This document shows positions 21,390-31,802 of a stretch of DNA of 64,000 nt, piece by piece (the first letter of the stretch is position 1; every line of letters begins with the position of its first letter). This stretch comes from Adiantum capillus-veneris (taxonomy: Eukaryota; Streptophyta; Polypodiopsida; Polypodiales; Pteridaceae). The stretch lies in assembly GCA_014529385.2 (NCBI GenBank), contig CM043958.1, positions 127,118,817 to 127,182,816 on the forward strand, given 5' to 3'. Position numbers and translations under genes: made by a program. The notes under the pieces were generated by a model, which was not told the DNA's origin, searched no databases, and was given only the letters and a program-made list of their open reading frames with translations.

Positions 21390-22933
21390 TGTCATAAAAT
21401 CTAATATCTAATATCTAACCAACCCAAATGATTCTCTCATATTAAACGGATCACTTAATGTGGGAGAATAAACGGGAACAAGGGTTAAGATATAGACATG
21501 TGCTTATAGATCTATCTCAACATGGGGAAAATGGTAAAGGGGCCCAAATGAGAGATGGTCTATCAAAGAGCAAGGCTAGCCAATGGAGCATAAGACCTTA
21601 GGGTTAGATTTATTGAAGACCTCGAATAATGTGTGTAAAAGTCCTTTGACCTTAGGTAAGTTAGGGCTGACCTTGAGGCGCGAGAACCCAACCCAAATGA
21701 GAGATGGTCCATCAAAGAGCAAGGCTAGCCAATGGAGCATAAGACCTTAGGGTTAGCTTTATTGAAAACCTCCAATAATGTGTGTAAAAGTCCTTTGACC
21801 TTAGGTAAGTTAGGATTGACCTTGAGGCGCGAGAACCCAACCCAGCTCGAGGTGCTTGTCCTGCTTGATGACTAAGGTGCTTGAGGTGCTTAATTATTGA
21901 GATGCTTGAGGTGCTTGACATCCTTGAGATGCTAGGGTTGCACTTAAGGTGAGAACCTAGCCCAAGCTTAAAGTGCTTAACGGCCACACACTCACACAAG
22001 GCATGCATGGGGATGAGAGAGAACACCCACACACTCACACAAGGCATGCATGGTACAAAGAAAGCAAGAGGAACGTTCACTTGTCAAGTTCCTCCTCATG
22101 TTGCCCTCATGGTGTGCCTGAAACCTATTGGTTGGCCACCAAAGGGGTCCAATAATAATTTAGGAGATTTAATTAATTGATTTAGCATTTATCTAGCCCC
22201 CTCTCTCAAAGGGGAAAGGGGGACACTTGTCCCCTTGCTGCTTGTAATGCCTCCTGCTTGTGATTGGCTAGGCCTGGAGGGGTCCAATGAGCTTCAAGCA
22301 TGAGCTACAAGGGGGGGTGGACCCAAGCAAGCTAGGGGGTATACTCACCCACACACACTCACCAACACTCTCATTGTGTGCTATGCAAAGTGCAAGAGCT
22401 CCCTCTCCTTCTCCAAGCAAGTAGAGGTTGAGAGCCTACACCAACACTCTTGGATATGGAGTGCAAATCCAACCAAGAGCCATTCTTCAATGCTTAAGCT
22501 TTCCATCTCCTTCTTCTTCATTACTATGCTATTATGTATGCTAGCAACAAGAGTTACGATAAGTGAGGAACTAATTATTTCTCCTACGAAATGTTTCTTC
22601 TTCCTCTTCCCTACCCTCATTCCTTGCTAGGTCTCTCCACCTTCGAAGGTGTTTGCGGTCTTGGGACTGAGGCTTGGGATAGTTAAAACTTTCTTCAAAT
22701 TTATGTTATGTTTGTGATGCATGAAGCTTTCCATTTTCATTGCATCACCTAGGTCACAAGGAACACAAAGATTGTATTGTAATGAGTCTCTCTTAATGGG
22801 AGAAATCATAATACAAATGCCTATTGGAGGGGGGACCGGCTCCACATAAATCCGGTCCTCAACTGTTGTCATGTTCTCTAAATTATCTCTCTTACAAAAG
22901 TATGGTTCATGCCAAGTTAACTAATTGCTATCC
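21390..22933 (+). repeat. C 3' LTR, truncated, with internal duplication
   Basis: It starts TGTCATAAAATC and follows the 5' LTR up to AACTAATTGCTAT, where similarity ends abruptly and D accessory-ORF sequence begins. The last part present in the 5' copy, through CCATTACA, is absent. A 149-bp head-to-tail duplication (21543-21691 and 21692-21840) is found only in this copy. Confidence 0.9.
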
Positions 22934-24509
22934 ATTGGCATGGCCGACGACCTACCGCCTGCCCCGGATCAGAATACATGGATCTTGGCAGCACAACCCT
23001 CTCCAAGAGCTACAAGATCCGGGAAAAGATCATTTAAATCAGGTGATGAATCAAATGACAGCTCATCAAAGTGGCACAACAACGAAAGCTCTGACAACGA
23101 AGAAAAAAGATCTAGGAGGGAAGAGATGAAGAGGAAAGCTGTGGCTGCCCACCAAGAGGAGCCAGCTCAAAAACAAGCAAGATTTGAAAGAGAAAAATAG
23201 GCTTACCAGTGCACAAGGCAAGCACAAGGAAAGGACCCAGAAAAGTGGGTACCATCAGGCCTGAAAGGACCTCGAACAATGCATCATACAAGAAAAGAGG
23301 CCGAGGATCCAAAAGATCATTTATAAAGAATGTACCAAGAGGCCGAAGCCTTAAAGTTGAAAGAGGCCAAAGACGCGGCAAAGAAAGCTGAGGAAGCCGC
23401 TTCCCAAGAGAAAAGCCAGGCATCTCCCCGACCCACCTCACAGCCGCCGGACCAATAGGACCAGCCCATGCCTAGTCCACCACCATCACCACCAGGCCAC
23501 CATACCAATGAAGAAACCGAGATTGACAAAGAAAAAGATTCTAAATTCACCCACCAAACGGAAGCTACATAACAAGCTGACCACGCCGAACAACATGAGG
23601 AAAAAGAAGCCAAGCTAGAACCAGAGCAGGCAGTTGAAGAAACTCACAAGCTGGCGCATGACACTGATAAAGCAGTAGATACCGAAAAAGAACATACCAC
23701 TATACATGATATAGAGCCCGAGACGGAGAAGGCAGAAAATCTTGCAACTGAAGAGACGGTGAGGGTTGAGACCACACCACCTATTTCCACTCAGCCAGAA
23801 ACTGCCAAGGTATCAAAGCCTCAGGATGGCCAAGGAAAATAACAACCATCCACCTCTACAATGCCACCAGCACTTACAACACAGCAACAAGCAACACAGG
23901 AGGTTGTAGGCACATCACAACTCGCAAGACAGGAGGAGCGGCAGTCCAATGACGAAGTGATTTTACAAGTAAACGAGTATGCAAGGTAGATACAAGTCAT
24001 GACGGAGAAACTCCGCTCAGCAGCCTTCAACCACATCACAAAAGCCAAGGAATTAGAAATGGTCATCGATGCTCTTCAAGGAGAGCTCGACGACGGGATG
24101 AGTATGATCTTTAAAGGCAAGTACAAGAGCTAAAGACAGAAGCAGAACAACATCAAATAGCCAGGGACAAACAACAGAACGAAATGGAGGAGTTAGGTAA
24201 CCTCCTCACTAAATTATCTGATGCCTGCAAAGTGAAAGATGAGCAGCTGATTTAAGTGACAAATGAACTTCTTACCACCTCTCTGTCAGCTCAAAAAATT
24301 CAAGTGCAGTTAGATGTAGCCAACGCTTCTCTCCAATATTCTGAATAGAGAATCAATGATCAGGTCACTTTCTTGCGGAATATAAGAGAAAATCCAGATG
24401 TGGCCTCGATCAAGGGAACAGATGAAGTGTACAACGCACTTGAAAATAAAAACAGAGATTTAGAACTGGAGCTGAATCTTGAACAGTCACAACGCAGAGA
24501 CTAGCACTG
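22934..24509 (+). pseudogene. D accessory ORF remnant: end of N-part and coiled-coil region
   Basis: One frame runs from the C junction with stops at about 23198, 23330, 23455, 23569, 23839 and 23986, then shifts near 24110. It matches the B accessory ORF across the point where B has its TAG: the QNTWI start answers B QNEWL, and KWVPSGLKGPR answers B IWVPDPSKV. Next comes a long Glu/Lys/Gln/Ala-rich stretch (EEKEAKLEPEQAVEETHKL, then KTEAEQHQIARDKQQNEMEE) typical of a coiled coil. The function is unknown. At least two frameshifts and about nine stops make it a pseudogene. The Met at 22940 is not the original start; the N-terminal domain was deleted with D pol. Confidence 0.75.
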
Positions 24510-25709
24510 ATGCGGGTCCAAAGAGAGGAGGAGCTCCTAAAAGATATTGCAGAACTGAAGGGAATGAATCAACTCCTCAGAGATGGAAAGCCCGATACAC
24601 AAGAAGAGGCAGGCACTTCAGAGCCGCCCCAATTTGACATCCCCTCGGTCTCGTTTGCTGAATTTGAGATGCAGTCTATAGCAGAGCCGAGTGATGACAA
24701 AGACTTTTAGGTCCAAATTACAGACGAAGATACAGTGTCAATGGTCCAGCTGTCAAAGGCTGAAGAAGACACACTAAAAGAGAAGATCACCTTAGAGGAA
24801 GATGAGCAATGGAAGGCCGCTATGGATTGGGAGTTGAGAGTTTTACACTCTATTAACGTCACTCAACTGACTTCCAATCAAATCAACGCTCAATGGCACC
24901 AACAATCCCTGCCATACCCTCTCATCAAGGTAGAACTCTTACAGGTAAAAGAAAGGTTATACAAGGATATGCAAGAAGATGGCGCAGATAAAGACCACTC
25001 AAAGTGGAAGCTAAGCTGGCTGAACAAGAATCCAAGATACTTGATTCTGTTCACAAGAGCACCTGCGGCCTTACAGAAAGATCCAACATTCTGTCCTGTA
25101 CCTAGAGTAAGGACATGGAAAGAGCATGAAGCACTCCAGAAGAAGAGGCTAACTTGGCTCAATTTTCCCAGGCTGCCAGCTCCAGAGAGAGGCCAAGCGA
25201 CGGAAGAATACATGGTGAAAACCCTAACGGGCGCCATGACATTCTTCAACAGTCTGCCAGATCTCTCCTGTACAATGCTATATAAGGTCTGCAGGATGCT
25301 ACTCACATGCATACAAGTTTTCAATGAGCCTGAGCAGACAGGAGCCCCATGGATCTCATTCTTGGAAGGGAACAAAGTCCTATGCTACGATCTGAGTGGG
25401 CAACCTTCAGAAGAAATCCTTTATGGATTCTATGCCAGATGCATGTTCCTGCCCTCGCATAATATGCTAACCTTTGAAGAGGCATTCTACACTGCCTTCT
25501 TCACCTGGCGAACGAAGATATTTGCACCGGTGATAAGCAACCTCACATCAAGATTTGTAGGATACTCAGTGGTGGAATTGAAAAACCGAGTCACCATGCA
25601 ATTTTTTCAAGTGCCAGAAAAAGAATGTAAAATCAGATACCAAAAAGCACTGGAAGCACTGAAAGACCGCCTCACCCGCCGTCAACCCGAAGACTACTTC
25701 AGCCCATAA
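24510..25709 (+). pseudogene. D accessory ORF: conserved C-terminal domain
   Basis: Two pieces in one frame (24510-24710 and 24735-25709), separated by a TAG, encode the end of the coiled coil and a domain of about 270 residues. It matches the B domain by eye: D-x-TFCPVPRVR-x-WKEH, YMVKTLTG, PDLSC-x-ML-x-K-x-CR, MFLPS and TFEEAFYT-x-FFT. Only these two sequences were compared, and I do not recognise the family. D runs about 45 residues past the B stop (ending RRQPEDYFSP). The frame is open over 324 codons, unusually well kept compared with the rest of D. It stops 23 bases before the polypurine tract, so this is the 3'-most gene of the element. Confidence 0.75.
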
Positions 25710-25732
25710 AGGTGTGTCAAGGGACGACACAT

Positions 25733-25747
25733 GCGAGGAGGGGGGAA
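25733..25747 (+). promoter_or_regulatory. D polypurine tract
   Basis: GCGAGGAGGGGGGAA abuts the 3' LTR. The B element has a closely similar CGCGGAGGGGGGGGAG. Confidence 0.85.
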
Positions 25748-26666
25748 TGTTAGCAGCAAGCTAACGCGGATACCATTTTTCGGAGTTCTCCTTGTAAAAC
25801 AATTATTATTTTGATAAATCTGAAATATTGGAACTCCTATTTTCTTGGTAAACTTTGTAATTAATGAGCCGGGGCTTCAAGCTTTCAGATTGTATCAGCC
25901 AGTCAATTCCCAACTTTGGTAGAACTCCAGATTATTACTTTTGACCACTCAAAAACCTTGGCTAAGGTATAAAAGCCAATTTTTGAAAGTTTTTTATAAG
26001 TTTTTGGATAAGAAATACACAGTGTGAACTACAACGCTCCCTTCTCTCCTTCTCGTGCTTCTTACTCCCTCCCCGGTTGTCACATTGCAAATGCGTTTGT
26101 TGCATTGCAACCGCGGGTAAGAGCTCTACGCATTGACGTAAGGCATTCACAGTATTTCGTAGCTTTTGGTGTCGCCGACCCGCGGCCTAAATTCATCATA
26201 ACTAGGAATTTACACTTTTAAATCAAAAACTAAGCATAGGCTGGGTATTGGGGCATCATTGCTAAGCATTTAGATGCATTCTGGGTCAAAAACGACTAGG
26301 TCAAAAATCCACTGCTGTTAATAATCACGATTTTGGAACTTGTCCGAAAGTGGGGTTTGAGGCCAGAGGCATGTATGCTTAGGTCTTATAAACTTTTCCT
26401 AGACGTTTCGTTACGTTCGGATGTCATTTGATGCTGTAACGGATGTGATTTGCTTGCCGATGAGCGATTGGCTTTTGGTGATTTCAGTCACTTGAGTGTA
26501 GCTTGAGTTAGATGCGAGTTGTTAGTTGTTTTCCGAGAGATTGACAACCTCTTGTAGCCTCTATGCACTAGTCGAGTCAGCTTCGTCCCATGGTTTGACA
26601 AATTAATCGTGGTTCTCGCTAATACTGCAATAAGATAGGATGGTGAGGTTAGACATGCGTCCTACA
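25748..26666 (+). repeat. D 3' LTR (919 bp)
   Basis: It starts TGTTAGCAGCAAGCTAACG and ends GCGTCCTACA. A short extra segment near 25985-26000 accounts for most of the length difference from the 5' LTR. Confidence 0.95.
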
Positions 26667-26671
26667 ATATG

Positions 26672-27289
26672 GTTACCATTGAACATGTTCTTAAGAAAGA
26701 GTAGCTTGATCGCCCTCCTATTACTCCCCAGGTTTGGGAGAGACCTATTGATCAATGGATTGTCCAGTTGACACCTTATGATGAAGTTGGAGCCGATTCT
26801 TATTTATTGCAATTTGTGCAAGCTTGTTGGTTTGAGGGTTATGACAAGCATTACGACCTCATGCGGTTCTTTCCTGTTTTTTAGACTAGTGTAGCTATGC
26901 AGTGGTACCATAGTATACTACAACATTATCCACATTTGATGCAGACTTGGGATGGAATGGGTAGAGCTTTTGTTGCTAAATTGTTTCCTATTTTGCCTTT
27001 TAATTTAGCCTTTGGGAACCTACGAGACTTCTTCCAAAGGGAGGGTGAATCAATTGCTAAGTATATAAGTCGTTTTCAAGGATTCAAGAGGAAGCATTGT
27101 GACTCCTATTGTTTTGATAAAAGGGTTCAATTGGAATGTTTTCTTAAGGGAATTTTAAGGGATATTCAACTCCACATCAGGTTGTCAGATCCAAAGACAC
27201 TTGAGGATACATATGCACAAGCTAAGGTCGTGGGAGAGCCCTTTCCATCCACCGCCCTAGCCATCTCATGGAGGGTAACCGGAAGCTGA
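26672..27289 (+). pseudogene. gag: E gag, C-terminal part with capsid domain
   Basis: It continues the frame of 6916-7257 exactly after the D target duplication (VTIEHVLKKE-stop-LDRPPITPQVW). A second TAG follows FFPVF near 26882. The capsid-like domain is MQWYHSILQHYPHLMQTWDG, FPILPFNLAFGNLRDFF, then GESIAKYISRFQGFKRKHC and LECFLKGILRDIQ, the usual retrotransposon-gag pattern. No zinc knuckle follows. The frame ends at TGA in WRVTGS. Both stops read TAG. Confidence 0.75.
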
Positions 27290-27530
27290 GCGATAATAAA
27301 GAGAGTCTGGTTTGAATCTTATGGAGAGTTCCCCAATGGTGCCTGTTCCACCTTCTTTTAGAGATAACACTTTACCTACTCCACATTGGGTACCACATGT
27401 GCCAAAGGGTGAGTTTGTTTGTCTCCCATGCAAGGGGGTTATGGCAAGATAAAGGGAAGAGACAAACTAATAGAAAAAGGGTAAAATTCAAATGGAAGGA
27501 GAAATAAAAGCCCAATGGATGAAGCACCGG
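27290..27530 (+). other. E internal region after gag
   Basis: About 240 bp up to the F insertion continue at 34969-35025, after which the E 3' LTR begins. Broken frames only. No protease, RT or integrase sequence is seen, which is why E is called gag-only. Confidence 0.6.
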
Positions 27531-28295
27531 TGTCAGGGGATTTGTGTTCGAAAGCTGAGCCGGGAAGGCGTAGGGCCTCTGGCTGTGAGAGGTGTGAGGA
27601 AGACAGTTGCAGCAGACACAATGAATGTAGACAAAGCTTGAAACAAACAACTTGAACAAGATCCTGAAGTTTGATTATCATTAACAGTATCGCTGCTTAC
27701 ATGATTTAAACTCCTTCCATGATTAGAGTGGCTTGGAAGCTTGGATTAGAGTGGCTGGTGGTGTCTTTGATTAGATTGGCTATGGAAGCTTGGATTAGGA
27801 TTAGAGTGCTCAAAGCTTATGGCTTCCTCCCCGCTAATACAGCAGAGCACGAAAACTTGAATATCTCCTAATCGGTGCAGAATTAGCCTCTGTGCGTGAG
27901 AGGCAAAAATGCTCAAAACCCTTTTCCTTTTGCCAACGCGAGCCGTTTTCTCCAGAAACCTGTTTTACAAAAAATTTCCAGAATGGGACTTTTTCGGCCT
28001 CCCTCATGCAGAGATGGGAAGTCTCCCACACACTTTCTTTTTTACCACTGACCACATGTCTTCCTCTACCCAAGTTGCCTTATATGTCCTAAGAGCTCTT
28101 TCACATGTAAAACCTTTTCTTCAAGCATAAAATCTCTACGCTTAGGCCTTCATAACCACATAAACCATACACTTTCTGGATCTCCTTACTTGTTCTCGAG
28201 CCCTGGTCACGCCTCAATAAATGTGTGAGTTTCAAATAGACTTCTTCTACTTCTCTTTACTCTTTTTTCCATCATGGAAGCGGAGCGGCACGGCA
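27531..28295 (-). repeat. F 3' LTR (765 bp)
   Basis: The plus strand starts TGTCAGGGGATTTGTG and ends GGAGCGGCACGGCA. It contains repeated GAAGCTTGGATTAG phrases. The polypurine tract lies directly to its right. Confidence 0.92.
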
Positions 28296-28297
28296 TT

Positions 28298-28309
28298 CAC
28301 CCCCTCTGA
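28298..28309 (-). promoter_or_regulatory. F polypurine tract
   Basis: The minus strand reads CAGAGGGGGTGA just before the 3' LTR. Confidence 0.75.
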
Positions 28310-28342
28310 ACCTACATAGCCTCCGGTCTGTGCCAATTGCAC

Positions 28343-30007
28343 TTAATCAGCTTCATTAAAATCATCATCAGACATATCATCTGATGTATACATAACATGA
28401 TCCTTTGAAGGTGGATTTGAATGGGAATCTTCAAGAACAATCTCGCCTTCTTGCTTTTTGAATAGCTTGATCCGTTTCCCTGCAATAGGCACTTTGAGCA
28501 TCGTGACATCAAGTTCACATAATTGATATGTTGCATTATCAAAAACATGTAGAACCACATATGGTCCAAACCACCGTTTAACCATTTTTCGCATAGCAGT
28601 GTATTGGTTCTCCAAGCTACTGTCATAGACAAGTACCCAGTCACCGTCTTTGATAGCATGTGGGCGTAATCTATGCTTACCATCAAATGCTGCCTTATTC
28701 TTCAATCTTGCTTCTTTAAGCTTCTCTTTAGCCTGTTCAATGTCCTCTTGATGCCTCTCAAGCTGGCGAATACGTAGAGCAAGCAAGTCTTCAGTAGACA
28801 TACCTTCTTCCCATGGCATTATGGTCCAAGTCATAACTGCTTCCTCTATAGGCATAATGGGTTTTTGCCCATGCATCAATTCGAACGGCATAAATCCTGT
28901 AACAGAACTGTGTGTAGTGCGATCAGCCCATAAAGCAAATGGCAAGAGTTTAGGCCAATCACCAATATGTCCTTCACACGCCTTTGCTAAAGCTTTAACA
29001 ATAGGCGGATGTCCTCTTTCACTTTTTCCGTTACCTTCTGGATTATATGTTGTAGTGAGAGCGAGTTTAATACCCATACGAGCAAAAAACTCTCGAGCTT
29101 CATCTGCATCCAGCTCGCCTCTATCTGCAGTAATCCTGCCAACACATCCATACCTGGAGATAACATCTTCAAGCAAGAACTTGCATACTGAACTGGTAGC
29201 TTTGGTGCGCAAAGCTCTGCCTTCAACCTGATTAGTAAGATCTTCCCTGGCTAGAACAATATATCTCATCTGCCACACTCCTATTGGCATTGTAATAAGG
29301 TCCACCACCCACTTGTAGTGCATAGCCAGCGGATAGGTGGGATGCAATCCATCTCTATGTCGCACATTAGAGTACTGTTGACATATTAAGCACGATTCCA
29401 AAAATTGAACCACATCTTTGTACATACCTCTCCACCAATATTGGTCTTTAATCTTGACAAAGGTTGCCCAGACTCCTCTGTGTCCAGCCCATAGACTTTC
29501 GTGAAAGTCTTTAATTACCTGCTGTTGAGTTGCTTTGTCACAAATAATTCGTTGTGGTACCCCTCCTGAGCGCTTCGGTTGTTTCCATAAATGTCCATCT
29601 TTCAGGAAATAACCATATGCCTTTTTCCTGATCTTCTTGAATTCTTGATCACTCCATCCTTCTTGTTTAGTGAGAGTACTTAGGTAGCGACCAATCATAA
29701 GCCACTCTCCATCATAAAACTCTTCAGAAAAGACTTCAAAAACATGAGCAATACTTCCACAATTGGCATGTAGATAAGAGGACGTGTAGAACTTCAAACC
29801 AACATCATCACTTGTGATCAACATCTCTTCTTCATCTTCAAACCTGACTCTTGATAACATATCTGCAACAGGGTTATCTCTACGTGCAATATGACAAAAT
29901 TCAGGGTTAAGAGACTTAATATAGGCTATCCATCGTAGCATGGCAATGTCCGGAGTAGAGCAGTTTGCAATCATCCCTATCAATGGCAAGCAATCTGTCT
30001 CTACCAC
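28343..30007 (-). CDS. pol: F RNase H end and integrase
   Basis: This is an open frame of 554 residues. The first 60 are the end of RNase H (NPVADMLSRVRF). The integrase zinc-binding domain has H169, H176, C206 and C209. The DDE triad is D236 (VVDLITMP), D295 (ITADRGELD) and E330 (NGKSERGHP), all present. The C-terminal part has the GPY-type module (RWFGPYVVLHVFDNATYQL). It ends in an acidic tail (DDMSDDDFNEAD) without a chromodomain. The listed Met is not a real start, because the frame continues from RNase H after a frame change near 30040. This is the best-preserved integrase in the window. Confidence 0.9.
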   Translation of the reverse strand: MVETDCLPLIGMIANCSTPDIAMLRWIAYIKSLNPEFCHIARRDNPVADMLSRVRFEDEEEMLITSDDVGLKFYTSSYLHANCGSIAHVFEVFSEEFYDGEWLMIGRYLSTLTKQEGWSDQEFKKIRKKAYGYFLKDGHLWKQPKRSGGVPQRIICDKATQQQVIKDFHESLWAGHRGVWATFVKIKDQYWWRGMYKDVVQFLESCLICQQYSNVRHRDGLHPTYPLAMHYKWVVDLITMPIGVWQMRYIVLAREDLTNQVEGRALRTKATSSVCKFLLEDVISRYGCVGRITADRGELDADEAREFFARMGIKLALTTTYNPEGNGKSERGHPPIVKALAKACEGHIGDWPKLLPFALWADRTTHSSVTGFMPFELMHGQKPIMPIEEAVMTWTIMPWEEGMSTEDLLALRIRQLERHQEDIEQAKEKLKEARLKNKAAFDGKHRLRPHAIKDGDWVLVYDSSLENQYTAMRKMVKRWFGPYVVLHVFDNATYQLCELDVTMLKVPIAGKRIKLFKKQEGEIVLEDSHSNPPSKDHVMYTSDDMSDDDFNEAD

Positions 30008-30042
30008 AACAAAAACTCCAATAAAGTATTCTTTATCGGTCC

Positions 30043-31737
30043 TTAGAGCGGTAGCAATGCCCCAAAGTTCCCTCTTAACCTGTGTCCTTCAGCATCATCT
30101 TGACCTATAGCCCATCCAATACCTGTCGGGCTAGTGTCATTTGTTAAAATAATTGGCCTGTCGCATTTATAATCAACTTTCCTCAAGGTCGGAGCCTCAA
30201 GAAGCATCTTCTTTAATTTCTTAATAGCTTGTGTGTGAACTTCTTCCCAAACAAACCTCTTACCTTTTCGTAGCAATTGATATAGCACCTCTGCAACATG
30301 AGCAAAGTGTGGCAGCCAAATACGATAGAATACACATGCGCCTAAGAATCAACGAACCTCAGTAACTGAAGAACATGTTTCCTTCATCTTTTGGATTGCT
30401 TCGACTTTTGTTGGACTTGGCCTTCTCCCTTCAGAGCTGCATATATGTCCCACAATTAAGACCTCCTTAGCACCAAAAGTTGATTTTTGACCTGAAAGTG
30501 TTAAGTTAACTTCTTCAAGCCTCGTTAGTATAGCATCACAGTCAGCAATATGTTGAGCAACAAACTATCGGCACCCCCTCTGGTCTTTTGCTTCATCTTT
30601 TGAGATTTCTTCACAGCCCTTAATTGGTATATCATCAATGAAAGGCATAGTAACATGTGGGATAAAGTCCCTTAATACCTTATTCATGCCGTTCATCATA
30701 TGAGCTACTGAATTAGTAGCACCCTGTGGCAGAGTGCACATCCTTACCAAACCAAGAGGAGTACGCATTGTAGTAAGATCCCTGCTCTCCAAAGCTAACT
30801 GGAATTGATCATACCCTGAATAAAGATCACCCATGGAGTAAATAGATCTACCTGCAAAGGCCTCAGCAAATTCATCCACAATTCGGCCAGTACCCACATT
30901 GCGGATTGTTACCTTGTTAACTGGTTGCATATACTGAATGAACCTTAATGTACCATTTTTCTTTGGAACAGTAAACCATTGATTAGAATACGGAGCACAT
31001 GATGGCTCCAAAATTCCCATTTGAATCTTTTCATTAAGCAAATTGATAAGCTTTGGCAAGTGAGCTTTAGGAACTGGAATAGGACGCAAGCTCCATGGCA
31101 TATGTGGAACAGTGAAAATAACCATTGGTGAAACAACACTCGGATCCACACACCCAATCTCACTTGGCTCAAAAGCGAAAGCTTTACCATGTTTTTCGAG
31201 CATACCTTGAAAACATTTGATCTCCTCTTCATTGAGGAAACCGTCTTCTCCAACCTTCAGTTGTTGCAGTGTCTCCTTAGTAAACTTATGTCCTATGTTC
31301 TGTGGATCTCTGAGTATAGGTTGTCGAGAAGCCTCCTTGATCATCCCATCACTTCCTTCTGGCAGCGGTGTAGCCACTGGCCTCACTTTCTTTGCAACAA
31401 TTTTGTATTTTTTCTCTACCTGCGCTTTAACAGTTTCACCTGAATCATCTTCAATATGCATAAGGGCTTCATATATACTTAACTCATCATACATGTCCAT
31501 TGAATGGACCTTGACCACTTCAGTTCCGCTTTGTAACCTGTTTTGCTTTATCTCTTCGAGCTCTGACATAGTATCTACATAAGATACCTCTTCAAAGACT
31601 CTTGAAATCACATCATCGGATTCAAGCACATCACAACCCTGCAACTCACTTTGAATACCTGAAACATACTGTTTTTCCCACTTTGGCAAATCATTAAATT
31701 TTCTGAAAGAGACTGAACCTTCAGATGTTAACCCCAA
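30043..31737 (-). pseudogene. pol: F reverse transcriptase and RNase H
   Basis: The RT runs from about 31200 leftwards: IQMGILEPSCAPYSNQWFTV, FAGRSIYSMGDLYSGYDQF, ESRDLTTMRTPLG, QGATNSVAHMMNG, and the active site MPFIDDIPIKG with both catalytic Asp residues. A TAG after QRGCR at 30565 interrupts it, but the frame continues (FVAQHIADCDAIL, then the thumb KVEAIQKMKETCSSVTEVR and another stop). RNase H begins CDRPIILTNDTSPTGIGWAI. The start at 31737 is arbitrary; a frame change separates it from the gag-protease frame. Confidence 0.88.
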
Positions 31738-31802
31738 AAACCCCGAAGAGAAAGCTTCTCTTTGCGAGAACTTCTCCTCACTTGTACCACCATAGTCCCG
31801 CT

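Larger units (their letters stand above)
14257..22933 (+). mobile_element. Element C: Ty3/gypsy chromovirus inside D
   Basis: It has a complete 5' LTR (14257-15850), initiator-type primer site, gag, zinc knuckle, protease, reverse transcriptase, RNase H, integrase, C-terminal chromodomain, polypurine tract and a 3' LTR that stops 120-150 bp short. Domain order and chromodomain place it among plant chromoviruses. The integrase reading frame is the least damaged part. The 3' LTR end and D sequence up to the middle of the accessory ORF were deleted together, so no target duplication remains. Confidence 0.9.
7258..26666 (+). mobile_element. Element D: large Ty3/gypsy element, sister of B, interrupted by H and C
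   Basis: LTRs at 7258-8166 and 25748-26666 flank a primer site (8169-8186), a palindrome-bearing leader, gag and protease remnants, an accessory-ORF remnant and a polypurine tract. The target duplication is GTATG (7253-7257) against ATATG (26667-26671). Its gag, protease and accessory proteins align by eye with those of element B, as do its primer site and promoter core. The N-terminal gag and everything from the start of reverse transcriptase to the middle of the accessory ORF are missing. Both losses sit at the edge of a nested insertion (H and C). Confidence 0.9.
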
